A DNA stretch of 9,478 bases, taken from assembly GCA_009908925.1 (NCBI GenBank), contig JAAAOH010000089.1, positions 1 to 9,478 of the forward strand, given 5' to 3'. The position numbers and the translations under genes are program-made. The stretch is from Spirochaetota bacterium (GTDB lineage: Bacteria > Spirochaetota > Spirochaetia > DSM-27196 > PWMO01). The notes beneath the pieces are model-generated. The model was not told where the DNA came from. It made no database searches and saw only the letters and a program-made list of their open reading frames with translations. Positions 1-5,955 of this stretch are shown here, one piece after another (the stretch's first letter is position 1; the number at the start of each line of letters is the position of its first letter).

Positions 1-1354
1 CCCCGAGGCTTTTCGCCGCCTCGATGAACTCTTTCACCTGGTCATAGTGCTGCAGGCCTTCCTGCTCGACGATTTCGAGGGTCATCCGACGGGCCACCTC
101 CGGATAGTCCCCGAGCGTGGCAAGGATATGCGCGCGCGTGGCGCGGCTGTCGATATCGAGAACCGAGAGGTTGACCGAGACCCCCTCCGGTCTGTGCAGG
201 AAATCTTCTACGGCACGCTGAAACACGCGACGGGTGATCTCGCCGTAGTACTTGCTGTTTTTGGCCACCAGGAGAAACTGCCCGGGCGAGATCGGCGAGC
301 CGTCCTCGTCGAGCATTCTCAGAAGCGCCTCGTATTTCACCACTTCACCGGTGCGGTTATCAACGATGGGTTGATAGTAGGCGGTGAAGCGGTCCTGCGC
401 GAGAGCCTGCCGAATCCGACCAAGCCACCGCAGATTGGTCTCCATGCCGAGATAGGCATCCTCGGCGACGTCGGGCGCATACACGAGCGTCCGGCGGCTG
501 CGCAGCGCCTCGGATAGTCCGAGCTCGGCCTGCTCGAGGAGGACATACGGGTCGGAGGAAATGACGACGGTGAAATCGCTCTCCCACTGCACATCGGACT
601 TCGAGACTTCGTAGTCGTTGAGCCTGCGGTGCATCTTTGCGCCCTGCCGGCGAGCCTCCGCCCGCGTAAGCTCGTTCTCGGCGTCTTCGAGGAGGATCCC
701 GAAGAGCCCGCTATCGAAGTGATAGAGCGTCGCTCCGGACACCCCGTCCCGGGACAGCCATCCCTCCCCAAGCAACGACTGAAGATACTCCGCATACTCC
801 CGCTCCATCGTCTGAGCACGTGGCTCGCCGTAGAACTGGCGGATACTGTCGATACTGTCCATGCTTATGAGGAAGAGCCATGGCCGTTCGTATTCCTTGA
901 TTGCCTCCCGATAGGCCGCCCGGTTGGGCAGACCCGTCGTGACGTTGGCCGTGGAAAGCACGTATCTGCGGTTTATGAGGGAAAGGTTGACGTAAGAGCG
1001 CACGTGAGCGAGCAGCTCGAGCCTGTCGAAGGGCTTGTTGAGGAAACCGGTTACGCCGGATTCGAAAGCGCTGATGCGGTCATCCGTATCGTCGAGCGCG
1101 GTGAGCATCAGGATCGGAATCCGGGCCGTGTCGTCGCGGCTCTTCAGCAGCCGCGTGGCCTCCAGACCGTTCATCTCCGGCATCATGAGATCCATAAGGA
1201 TCAGGTCCGGTTTCCTCTCCACGGCGATATTTACCGCCTCACGACCGTCAGCAGCCTCAACCAGATCATATGAACTGCTTTTCAACGTCGCGCGAACAGT
1301 CAGGCGATTAACCTGGTTGTCATCGGCAACCAGGACAAGCGGCGTATCACTCAC
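1..1354 (-). CDS. Response regulator with receiver, degenerate GGDEF and EAL domains (partial, 3' end outside window)
   Basis: Probable cytoplasmic c-di-GMP phosphodiesterase controlled by phosphorylation; 451 codons are visible and the C-terminus is cut. The receiver domain (about residues 5-122) has the full set: D11-D12, phosphoacceptor D55 in LILMDLMMPEMNG, T85 and K107 in NKPF. A GGDEF-like domain (about 130-290) keeps TGLPNR (140-145), but the signature aligns as HFDSGLFG in place of R-x-GGDEF, so it should not make c-di-GMP. The EAL domain (from about 308) shows YYQPI (326-330), YEALLR with E342, VNLS with N395 and LEIVE with E427, all expected metal/substrate residues. The DDFG and lysine motifs lie outside the window, so activity is likely but unproven. 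The start is GTG at 1354, because an in-frame TAA sits two codons upstream (1358-1360). The Shine-Dalgarno is weak (GGGG). No partner histidine kinase is visible. The gene has its own promoter behind fabF. Confidence 0.93.
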   Translation of the reverse strand, partial: MSDTPLVLVADDNQVNRLTVRATLKSSSYDLVEAADGREAVNIAVERKPDLILMDLMMPEMNGLEATRLLKSRDDTARIPILMLTALDDTDDRISAFESGVTGFLNKPFDRLELLAHVRSYVNLSLINRRYVLSTANVTTGLPNRAAYREAIKEYERPWLFLISMDSIDSIRQFYGEPRAQTMEREYAEYLQSLLGEGWLSRDGVSGATLYHFDSGLFGILLEDAENELTRAEARRQGAKMHRRLNDYEVSKSDVQWESDFTVVISSDPYVLLEQAELGLSEALRSRRTLVYAPDVAEDAYLGMETNLRWLGRIRQALAQDRFTAYYQPIVDNRTGEVVKYEALLRMLDEDGSPISPGQFLLVAKNSKYYGEITRRVFQRAVEDFLHRPEGVSVNLSVLDIDSRATRAHILATLGDYPEVARRMTLEIVEQEGLQHYDQVKEFIEAAKSLG

Positions 1355-1382
1355 GGCTTACCCCGTTATATGTGTTTTGAGA

Positions 1383-1411
1383 AATATACCGAAATGGCCG
1401 GACGGCATCAA
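1383..1411 (-). promoter_or_regulatory. Sigma70-type promoter for the receiver-EAL gene
   Basis: On the minus strand TTGATG (1406-1411) is followed by a 17-nt spacer and TATATT (1383-1388), 4/6 and 5/6 matches to consensus with ideal spacing. Initiation would fall near 1376, about 22 nt before the GTG start. It sits in the most AT-rich patch of the left block, between fabF and the regulator, so the regulator is probably transcribed separately from the fab operon. Confidence 0.65.
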
Positions 1412-1488
1412 GAAGATTAGCGAATAAATGTGCAAAATGGAGTTAATTGCTGGTGCCGGGCGACATGCCGGGCTGGCGGGTCGCCGAT

Positions 1489-1513
1489 GCAGGCCCCGGT
1501 GTCCGGGGCCCGC
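1489..1513 (-). terminator. GC-rich hairpin after fabF, terminator-like but without a U-tract
   Basis: Starting 5 nt after the fabF stop, the minus strand forms an 11-bp stem with a 3-nt loop. The core arms are GGCCCCGG and CCGGGGCC around ACA. In minus-strand RNA all 11 pairs hold with one G-U wobble, while the plus strand would have an A-C mismatch, so the structure suits RNA of the fab operon. No U-run follows, so it may be a pause, a 3'-end stabiliser or a factor-dependent site and not a classical intrinsic terminator. Confidence 0.45.
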
Positions 1514-1518
1514 GGATC

Positions 1519-2766
1519 CTACTGTTCGAACTTCTTGAGAATCAGGATTGCGTTGTGCCCGCCGAAGCCCAGGCTGTTCGACATGACCGCGTTGACGGTG
1601 CCCGAGCGTCCCTTGTTGGGAACGTAATCGAGATCGCATTCGGGGTCGGGATTCTCGAGGTTGATGGTTGCCGGGATGTACTGGTCACGTATGGCGAGGC
1701 TCGAAACGATGGCCTCCATACCGCCGCCGGCGCCCACCATGTGCCCGTGCATCGACTTGGTCGAGGATACGGCCAGCTTGTACGCGTGATCGCCGAAAAC
1801 ATCCTTTATGACCTTCGTCTCGACGGGATCATTCACCCGGGTCGAGGTACCGTGCGCGTTGATATAGTCGATGTCCTCGGGCTTCATGCCCGCCTCGTCG
1901 AGCGCCAGTTTCATGGCCTTCTTTGCTCCGGTGCCCTCCGGATGGGGCGAGGTGCGATGGTAGGCATCACATGTCGAGGAGGCCCCCACGAGCTCAGCGT
2001 AGATCTTCGCACCCCGAGCAAGGGCGTGTTCCATCTCCTCGAGGATGAGAATACCGGCTCCCTCCCCGATGACGAATCCGTCGCGGTCGGCATCGAAGGG
2101 ACGTGACGCCTTTTCGGGTTGATCGTTGTACTTGGTGCTCAGCGCCTGCAGCACGTTGAAACCCGCGACACCCATCTGGGTGATCACTGCCTCCACACCT
2201 CCGGAGATCGCGACCTGTCCGTATCCGTCGCGGATCCAGCGGGCGGCGGTCGTCATCGCGTCGGCGCCGGAGGCGCAGGCCGTCGTGATGGCGTAGACCG
2301 GCCCCTGGGCGTTGGTGAGAATCGCGACGTTGGCGGGCCCCTCGTTGCTGATGAGCTTCGGAATGGTCAGCGGCGGCACGCGCTGTGGTCCCTTGTCGAA
2401 GAGGGCCTTGTAGGAGTGCTCGGTTGTTTCGAAACCGCCGACACCGACGCCGAGTATGACGGCGAGGCGCTCGGGCTCTATACCACTGGTATCGAGATCC
2501 GCATCCTGCAGCGCGGTGAGACTGGCCGCGGCCGCAAACTGCGAGAAGATGTCCATCTTTCGCGCTTCCTTGCGATCCATGTAGTCGGAAGCGTTGAAGT
2601 CCTTCACCTCCGCGGCAATCTTCGTGTGAAAATCCGTGGTGTCGAAACGGGTGATGGGGCCGACGCCGCTCACGCCGTTCTGCACGTTCCGCCAGATCTC
2701 GTCTATGGTCTTTCCTATCGGGCTCATCGCGCCGAGCCCGGTTATGACTACTCTCTTCTTCGACAT
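1519..2766 (-). CDS. fabF: Beta-ketoacyl-ACP synthase II (KAS II)
   Basis: Condenses malonyl-ACP with a growing acyl-ACP in type II fatty-acid elongation, in the cytoplasm. At 415 residues it has the normal KAS II length and is complete. It opens with a typical SKKRVVITGLGAMSPIG. The nucleophile is C164 in TTACASGADA. The two catalytic histidines are H305 (NAHGTST) and H342 (STKSMHGHMVGA, with conserved K337), and the C-terminal glycine loop is GFGGHNA (400-406). The ATG start is supported by AAGGAA 5 nt upstream. It is the third gene of the operon, 22 nt after fabG. A KAS I (FabB) assignment is less likely given the overall FabF-like motifs, but substrate range cannot be read from the sequence. 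A strong hairpin follows the TAG stop. Confidence 0.97.
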   Translation of the reverse strand: MSKKRVVITGLGAMSPIGKTIDEIWRNVQNGVSGVGPITRFDTTDFHTKIAAEVKDFNASDYMDRKEARKMDIFSQFAAAASLTALQDADLDTSGIEPERLAVILGVGVGGFETTEHSYKALFDKGPQRVPPLTIPKLISNEGPANVAILTNAQGPVYAITTACASGADAMTTAARWIRDGYGQVAISGGVEAVITQMGVAGFNVLQALSTKYNDQPEKASRPFDADRDGFVIGEGAGILILEEMEHALARGAKIYAELVGASSTCDAYHRTSPHPEGTGAKKAMKLALDEAGMKPEDIDYINAHGTSTRVNDPVETKVIKDVFGDHAYKLAVSSTKSMHGHMVGAGGGMEAIVSSLAIRDQYIPATINLENPDPECDLDYVPNKGRSGTVNAVMSNSLGFGGHNAILILKKFEQ

Positions 2767-2788
2767 AGGGTTTCCTTGTTGGACAGAG

Positions 2789-3532
2789 TTACATTCCCAT
2801 CCCGCCGGAGATTCGGATAACCTGGCCCGTTACGTAGCCGGCAAGATCCGAGGCGAGAAACATGATCACGTTGGCGACGTCTTCGGGCTCGCCAACCCGC
2901 CCCATGGGAATCTGGGCTTTCAGCCCTTCCTGCTGGTCATCACTGAGCTTGTCGGTCATCTCCGTCTGGATATAGCCCGGCGCCACCGCGTTGACGCGGA
3001 CATTGCGCCCTGCAATCTCGCGGGCGAGGCTCTTGGTGAACCCGATCATTCCGGCCTTCGAGGCCGCGTAATTCGACTGCCCGGCATTACCGACGAGGCC
3101 TACTATGGAGGTCACGTTGATGATGGCACCGGTGCGGCGCTTTATCATGCTGCGGCTGACCACCTTCGAGATATAGAAGGCACTGGTCAGGTTGATGTTG
3201 ATGACATCCTGCCAGTCCTCGGCGGACATACGCATGACGAGGCCGTCTTTGGCGATCCCGGCATTGTTCACCAGGATATCGATCCCGCCGCTTTCTTCGA
3301 GAATCTCGTTCACCGTGGCAGTGATGGTCTCCTCGTCGGCGACGTTTCCTTCCTTGTAGATAACTTCGACGCCGTTCTCGGCGGCGATCTTCTTGTACTC
3401 TTCGAGATAGTCGCCCGGCTTGCGGCTTATGTAGTACACCGATGCACCGTTTCGCAGAAACGTCTTTACTATGCCGCTTCCGATGCCGCGAGAGCCACCG
3501 GTGACCAGTGCTTTCTTTCCGTCAATCAACAC
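2789..3532 (-). CDS. fabG: 3-oxoacyl-ACP reductase
   Basis: NADPH-dependent short-chain dehydrogenase that reduces 3-oxoacyl-ACP to 3-hydroxyacyl-ACP in fatty-acid elongation. At 247 residues it has the usual length for the family. The cofactor glycine motif TGGSRGIG is at 11-18, NNAG is at 89-92, and the catalytic tetrad is N114, S142, Y155 (YAASK) and K159. The C-terminus GQVIRISGGMGM is typical of FabG. The start is GTG at 3532, because AAGGAG sits 7 nt upstream and the protein then begins right at LIDGKKALVTGG. An in-frame extension to about 3790 exists but would overlap fabD and encode an arginine/serine-rich, non-homologous leader. The gene lies 31 nt after fabD and 22 nt before fabF, so it is co-transcribed with both. 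Confidence 0.96.
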   Translation of the reverse strand: MLIDGKKALVTGGSRGIGSGIVKTFLRNGASVYYISRKPGDYLEEYKKIAAENGVEVIYKEGNVADEETITATVNEILEESGGIDILVNNAGIAKDGLVMRMSAEDWQDVININLTSAFYISKVVSRSMIKRRTGAIINVTSIVGLVGNAGQSNYAASKAGMIGFTKSLAREIAGRNVRVNAVAPGYIQTEMTDKLSDDQQEGLKAQIPMGRVGEPEDVANVIMFLASDLAGYVTGQVIRISGGMGM

Positions 3533-3539
3533 AGGATCG

Positions 3540-3545
3540 CTCCTT
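3540..3545 (-). promoter_or_regulatory. Ribosome binding site fixing the fabG GTG start
   Basis: AAGGAG on the minus strand, 7 nt before GTG at 3530-3532, inside the fabD-fabG gap. It identifies the GTG as the start in preference to longer in-frame options inside fabD. Confidence 0.75.
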
Positions 3546-3563
3546 CTGCCTGACTCGACCTGC

Positions 3564-4514
3564 TCACTCGGCGGTGAGCCCCGTGATCGCCTCGAGTGTT
3601 CCGGCCGGCCGGCAGGCCGGCTCCGTCTCCGGATGTGCCTTCGTGAAGGCTTTCCACAGCCCGCCGAGGACCGTGCCCGGACCGACCTCGAGGAAACCCG
3701 GGCTTCCGTCGGCGACCATCTGCTCTTCCTCGCGCGTCCACATGACCGTGGAGACGAGCTGGTCGAGGCACAGCTTCCGTGCCTCGTCACCGGAGCGTAT
3801 CGGCAGGCCGCTGACGTTAGAGTACACCGGTTTCTCGGGGTCGGAGAAGGTCACGCCGGCGAGAAACTCCGAGAATCGATCTCGAGCTTCCTGCATGAGG
3901 GGGCAGTGGAAGGGCCCTGAAACCTTCAAACGGATGAAGCGCTTTGCACCTGCTTCCTTGAAGACGGGCTCCGCCGCCGCCAGCGCCTCGGCGGTTCCCG
4001 AGACAACCGTTTGAACGGGGCTGTTGTAGATGGCAGGATAGAGGTTCTTAACACCATGAGAGGTTATGGTGTCTTTTACCACCTCGAAGTCCAGGCCGAG
4101 CACCGCCGCCATGCCTGCCTGACCGGCGTCCGTATCCAGGGTGCGGCTGGTCTCCTCCATGACGCGCCCCCGGGTGGTGACCACCTGGAAAACGTCGGCA
4201 ACGTCGAGCACACCCGCGTCCACGAGCGCCGCGTACTCACCAAGGCTGAATCCCGCGTAACGGTCCGCGCTGACACCGTGCTCTGCGAGCACCCGGCTTG
4301 CGGCAAGGTTCACGAGCGTGATGGCTACCTGGGTGATGTTGGTCTGTTTGAGCTGGTCCTCGTCGCCCTCGAAGAGAACCTGTTTGACATCGAACTCGGC
4401 GTGACGATCGGCCTCGCCGAAGAGATCCCTGACGGCCTGAGAATGGTCGAAGAGATCTCGGCCCATGCCGGGGTACTGGGCGCCCTGGCCCGGGTACAGA
4501 AAACTGTAACTCAT
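3564..4514 (-). CDS. fabD: Malonyl-CoA:ACP transacylase
   Basis: Moves malonyl groups from CoA to acyl carrier protein, supplying the extender unit for FabF; cytoplasmic. The 316 residues match the usual length of about 310. Motifs: PGQGAQYPGMG near the N-terminus (oxyanion loop, Q10), the nucleophilic elbow GFSLGEYAAL with S90, R115 in TTRGRVM (malonyl carboxylate binding), H203 in SGPFHCPLM, and EVGPGTVLGGL (276-286). The ATG at 4514 is chosen because GGGAGGG lies about 6 nt upstream and the protein starts with the expected SYSFLYPGQG. The 14-residue in-frame extension to 4556 would cover the likely promoter. It is the first gene of the fab operon. fabH and plsX, frequent upstream neighbours elsewhere, are replaced here by a divergent gene. 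Confidence 0.96.
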   Translation of the reverse strand: MSYSFLYPGQGAQYPGMGRDLFDHSQAVRDLFGEADRHAEFDVKQVLFEGDEDQLKQTNITQVAITLVNLAASRVLAEHGVSADRYAGFSLGEYAALVDAGVLDVADVFQVVTTRGRVMEETSRTLDTDAGQAGMAAVLGLDFEVVKDTITSHGVKNLYPAIYNSPVQTVVSGTAEALAAAEPVFKEAGAKRFIRLKVSGPFHCPLMQEARDRFSEFLAGVTFSDPEKPVYSNVSGLPIRSGDEARKLCLDQLVSTVMWTREEEQMVADGSPGFLEVGPGTVLGGLWKAFTKAHPETEPACRPAGTLEAITGLTAE

Positions 4515-4539
4515 AGGAGCCCTCCCTCGGTGAGCGGAA

Positions 4540-4569
4540 AGCGTAGCACAGCGCAACAGTCAGGGTCAA
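4540..4569 (-). promoter_or_regulatory. Likely promoter of the fabD-fabG-fabF operon
   Basis: On the minus strand TTGACC (4564-4569, 5/6) and TACGCT (4540-4545, 3/6) are separated by 18 nt, and a TGC just before the -10 gives an extended -10 element. The start point would be near 4533, leaving about 20 nt of leader with the fabD ribosome site. A T5 run lies about 16 nt upstream of the -35. Confidence 0.5.
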
Positions 4570-4586
4570 GTCGGCTCGCGACCGAC
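4570..4586. repeat. Small dyad GTCGG-N7-CCGAC abutting the fabD -35
   Basis: Five-base perfect inverted arms separated by 7 nt, directly upstream of the likely fabD -35 hexamer and bordered by an A5/T5 run. The position would suit a regulator site, but the arms are short and chance is possible. It does not resemble the FapR site as I know it. Confidence 0.3.
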
Positions 4587-4621
4587 AAAAAGGGCCGCCA
4601 CCACCGCGGGGGCGGGTGCCT

Positions 4622-4660
4622 GGGACCCGGCGACCCGACGGGACGGGTCACCGGGGTCCC
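4622..4660. repeat. 39-bp imperfect palindrome in the divergent promoter region
   Basis: The outer arms GGGACCC and GGGTCCC (4622-4628 and 4654-4660) and inner arms GGCGACCCG and CGGGTCACC (4629-4637 and 4644-4652) pair over 16 positions, with a 6-nt centre, one bulged base at 4653 and one non-Watson-Crick pair. Read as minus-strand RNA that pair is G-U; on the plus strand it is C-A. It ends 3 nt before the -35 of the rightward promoter. It could be a double-stranded operator, a REP-like palindrome or part of a transcribed hairpin. No U-tract directly follows on either strand. Confidence 0.6.
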
Positions 4661-4663
4661 GGA

Positions 4664-4693
4664 TGGAAACCAGGCCCCTATCTTCTGTATACT
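4664..4693 (+). promoter_or_regulatory. Likely promoter of the rightward esterase-like/glycosyltransferase operon
   Basis: TGGAAA (4664-4669, 4/6) and TATACT (4688-4693, 5/6) are separated by 18 nt. Initiation would fall near 4699-4701, immediately before the ATG at 4702, so the transcript could be leaderless or nearly so. Confidence 0.45.
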
Positions 4694-4695
4694 GC

Positions 4696-4701
4696 AGGAG
4701 G
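4696..4701 (+). promoter_or_regulatory. AGGAGG directly touching the ATG at 4702
   Basis: A perfect Shine-Dalgarno core with zero spacing to the ATG, too close for normal use (5-9 nt is usual). Either the hexamer is coincidental and the message is leaderless, or the true start differs. The only other early in-frame ATG, at 4663, has no convincing ribosome site. Confidence 0.4.
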
Positions 4702-5955
4702 ATGAAGCAACCAAACAGGCGCCTGTTCTTCGTGGGACTCATTCTCATTGCCCTCGTGGTCCTGCTTCTCGACCCTGCAGACATCACGAACCGGGTGTTC
4801 ACCCGGCGGCGCCCGCCCGTGCCGCCGGAGATGGTGTCCGCAGGCGTGTCGCTCGTGCAGGAGCAGGGTGCCGATCCGTCAACGTTTGTCCTCCACGCCC
4901 TCGAAGATCACAGAGTCGTTTTTCTCGGTGAGTTTCCGCAAATCGCCGAACACCCGCGCTTCCTGACCGAGCTTATTCCGCAGTTGCCCGAACACGGTAT
5001 ACACGCGGTCGGAGTAGACTTCGCGCTCGCCCGCGATCAGGAGCTCATAGACCGGCTCACCACCGGGCCTGAGTACGACGAAGACCTCGCCCTTCGGATC
5101 CTCCGGCGCCGACTGCCGATCTGGGGATACCGGGAGTACGCCGAGGTGTTTCGCGCCGCCTGGGAGCTCAACCGCGGACGTCCCGAGACGGACCGCATTC
5201 GCCTCATCGGTCTCAACGTGATGGACGACCAGCGTCCCACCCAGCTTCCGCCCGAGGAGCGGCCCACCGGAGCAGAGCTCGGACGCGCCCTCTTTCCCAA
5301 CGGACTACCCGACCGCGGCATGGCGCGGACGGCCCTCCAGGCCCTCGAGAACATCGACGGCCCCTTGCTCCTCTACGCCGGCGCCCGCCATGCTTTCACC
5401 CGCTTCCGCGACCTCGAGTATGAGACCCGCATGGCCGAGCTCGGCTTCCCCGACGCCCGTCGCGCGGGGAACATTCTGCAGGCCGAGCTCGGAGAGGATA
5501 TCATCACCGTCTACCTTCACGGCCCATGGCCGGATGAGCAAGGTCGCAACGGACTCACCTTCGCGGCCGGCGGCCTTATCGACACCGTCGTAGAGGAGAT
5601 TGCTGCCGGGCGGTCAGCCGGCGCGTCGGAGGCGGCCGCGAGCAAGGGCCCGCGATTCGCCATCCCGATCTCCGGAACGCCACTGGCCGAACACTACATC
5701 GAGCACGGCGACTACGCGAAACTCCGCGACGGATTCAGCTTCGGCGATCTGACAGATGCCTACGTCGTGCTTGCGCCCACGGGCGAGCTCTCGGCGGCAA
5801 CGCCGATCGAGGGCTTCATCGCCGAGACGAATATCGAGTCCGCACGGGCGGGCTTCCCCGGACATCTACCGCAGAACGCGGAACCCCGGGACATCAACGC
5901 CTACATCGCGCGGGTGTCCGCCAATCTTGATGACATTCTGGAAGGCTTCGATTGA
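4702..5955 (+). CDS. Membrane-anchored protein resembling the erythromycin-esterase/ChaN/TIKI-like fold
   Basis: 417 residues. A short basic N-terminus (KQPNRR) is followed by a hydrophobic segment at about 8-24 with no obvious cleavage site, suggesting a signal anchor with the domain outside the cytoplasm. The body resembles, by eye, the EreA/ChaN/TIKI-like hydrolase superfamily. It has VVFLGEFPQIAEH (72-84) where those families carry LGE-x-H-D-xxx-H, then GIHAVGVDFA (99-108), WGYREYAEVFRAAWELN (141-157), IRLIGLNVMDD (166-176) and LLLYAGARHAF (222-232). E77, H84 and H230 are kept, but the first histidine and aspartate of the motif are P79 and Q80, so classical chemistry may be lost or altered. 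It is probably the first gene of an operon, because the next gene starts within its stop codon. The substrate is unknown. The family call is moderate; that it is a real gene is near certain. Confidence 0.6.
   Translation: MKQPNRRLFFVGLILIALVVLLLDPADITNRVFTRRRPPVPPEMVSAGVSLVQEQGADPSTFVLHALEDHRVVFLGEFPQIAEHPRFLTELIPQLPEHGIHAVGVDFALARDQELIDRLTTGPEYDEDLALRILRRRLPIWGYREYAEVFRAAWELNRGRPETDRIRLIGLNVMDDQRPTQLPPEERPTGAELGRALFPNGLPDRGMARTALQALENIDGPLLLYAGARHAFTRFRDLEYETRMAELGFPDARRAGNILQAELGEDIITVYLHGPWPDEQGRNGLTFAAGGLIDTVVEEIAAGRSAGASEAAASKGPRFAIPISGTPLAEHYIEHGDYAKLRDGFSFGDLTDAYVVLAPTGELSAATPIEGFIAETNIESARAGFPGHLPQNAEPRDINAYIARVSANLDDILEGFD

Noticed and set aside
1455..1473. Direct repeat GCCGGGC twice, 12 bp apart, downstream of fabF
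   Set aside because: Short and GC-rich; expected by chance at this composition.
1447..2820. Two long plus-strand frames (219 and 233 codons) opposite fabF
   Set aside because: Antisense shadows of a highly conserved gene, common at this GC content.
3601..3622. CCGGCCGGCCGG palindrome and possible hairpin near the end of fabD
   Set aside because: It lies within the fabD coding sequence as ordinary high-GC codons, with no U-tract or regulatory context.
3533..3790. In-frame N-terminal extension of fabG
   Set aside because: It overlaps the 3' end of fabD in another frame and encodes an arginine/serine-rich leader absent from FabG; the GTG at 3532 has a good ribosome site.
4515..4556. In-frame extension of fabD by 14 residues
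   Set aside because: It would place the likely promoter -10 inside the gene, and the GGGAGGG ribosome site and family N-terminus both point to the ATG at 4514.
4586..4610. T5 run on the minus strand upstream of fabD as an intrinsic terminator
   Set aside because: The sequence before it lacks a convincing stem ending at the T-run; only a 4-bp CCGC/GCGG pairing is available.
4011..4931. 306-codon plus-strand frame opposite fabD and through the divergent promoter region
   Set aside because: Covers fabD antisense, both promoters and the palindrome, then overlaps the esterase-like gene out of frame.
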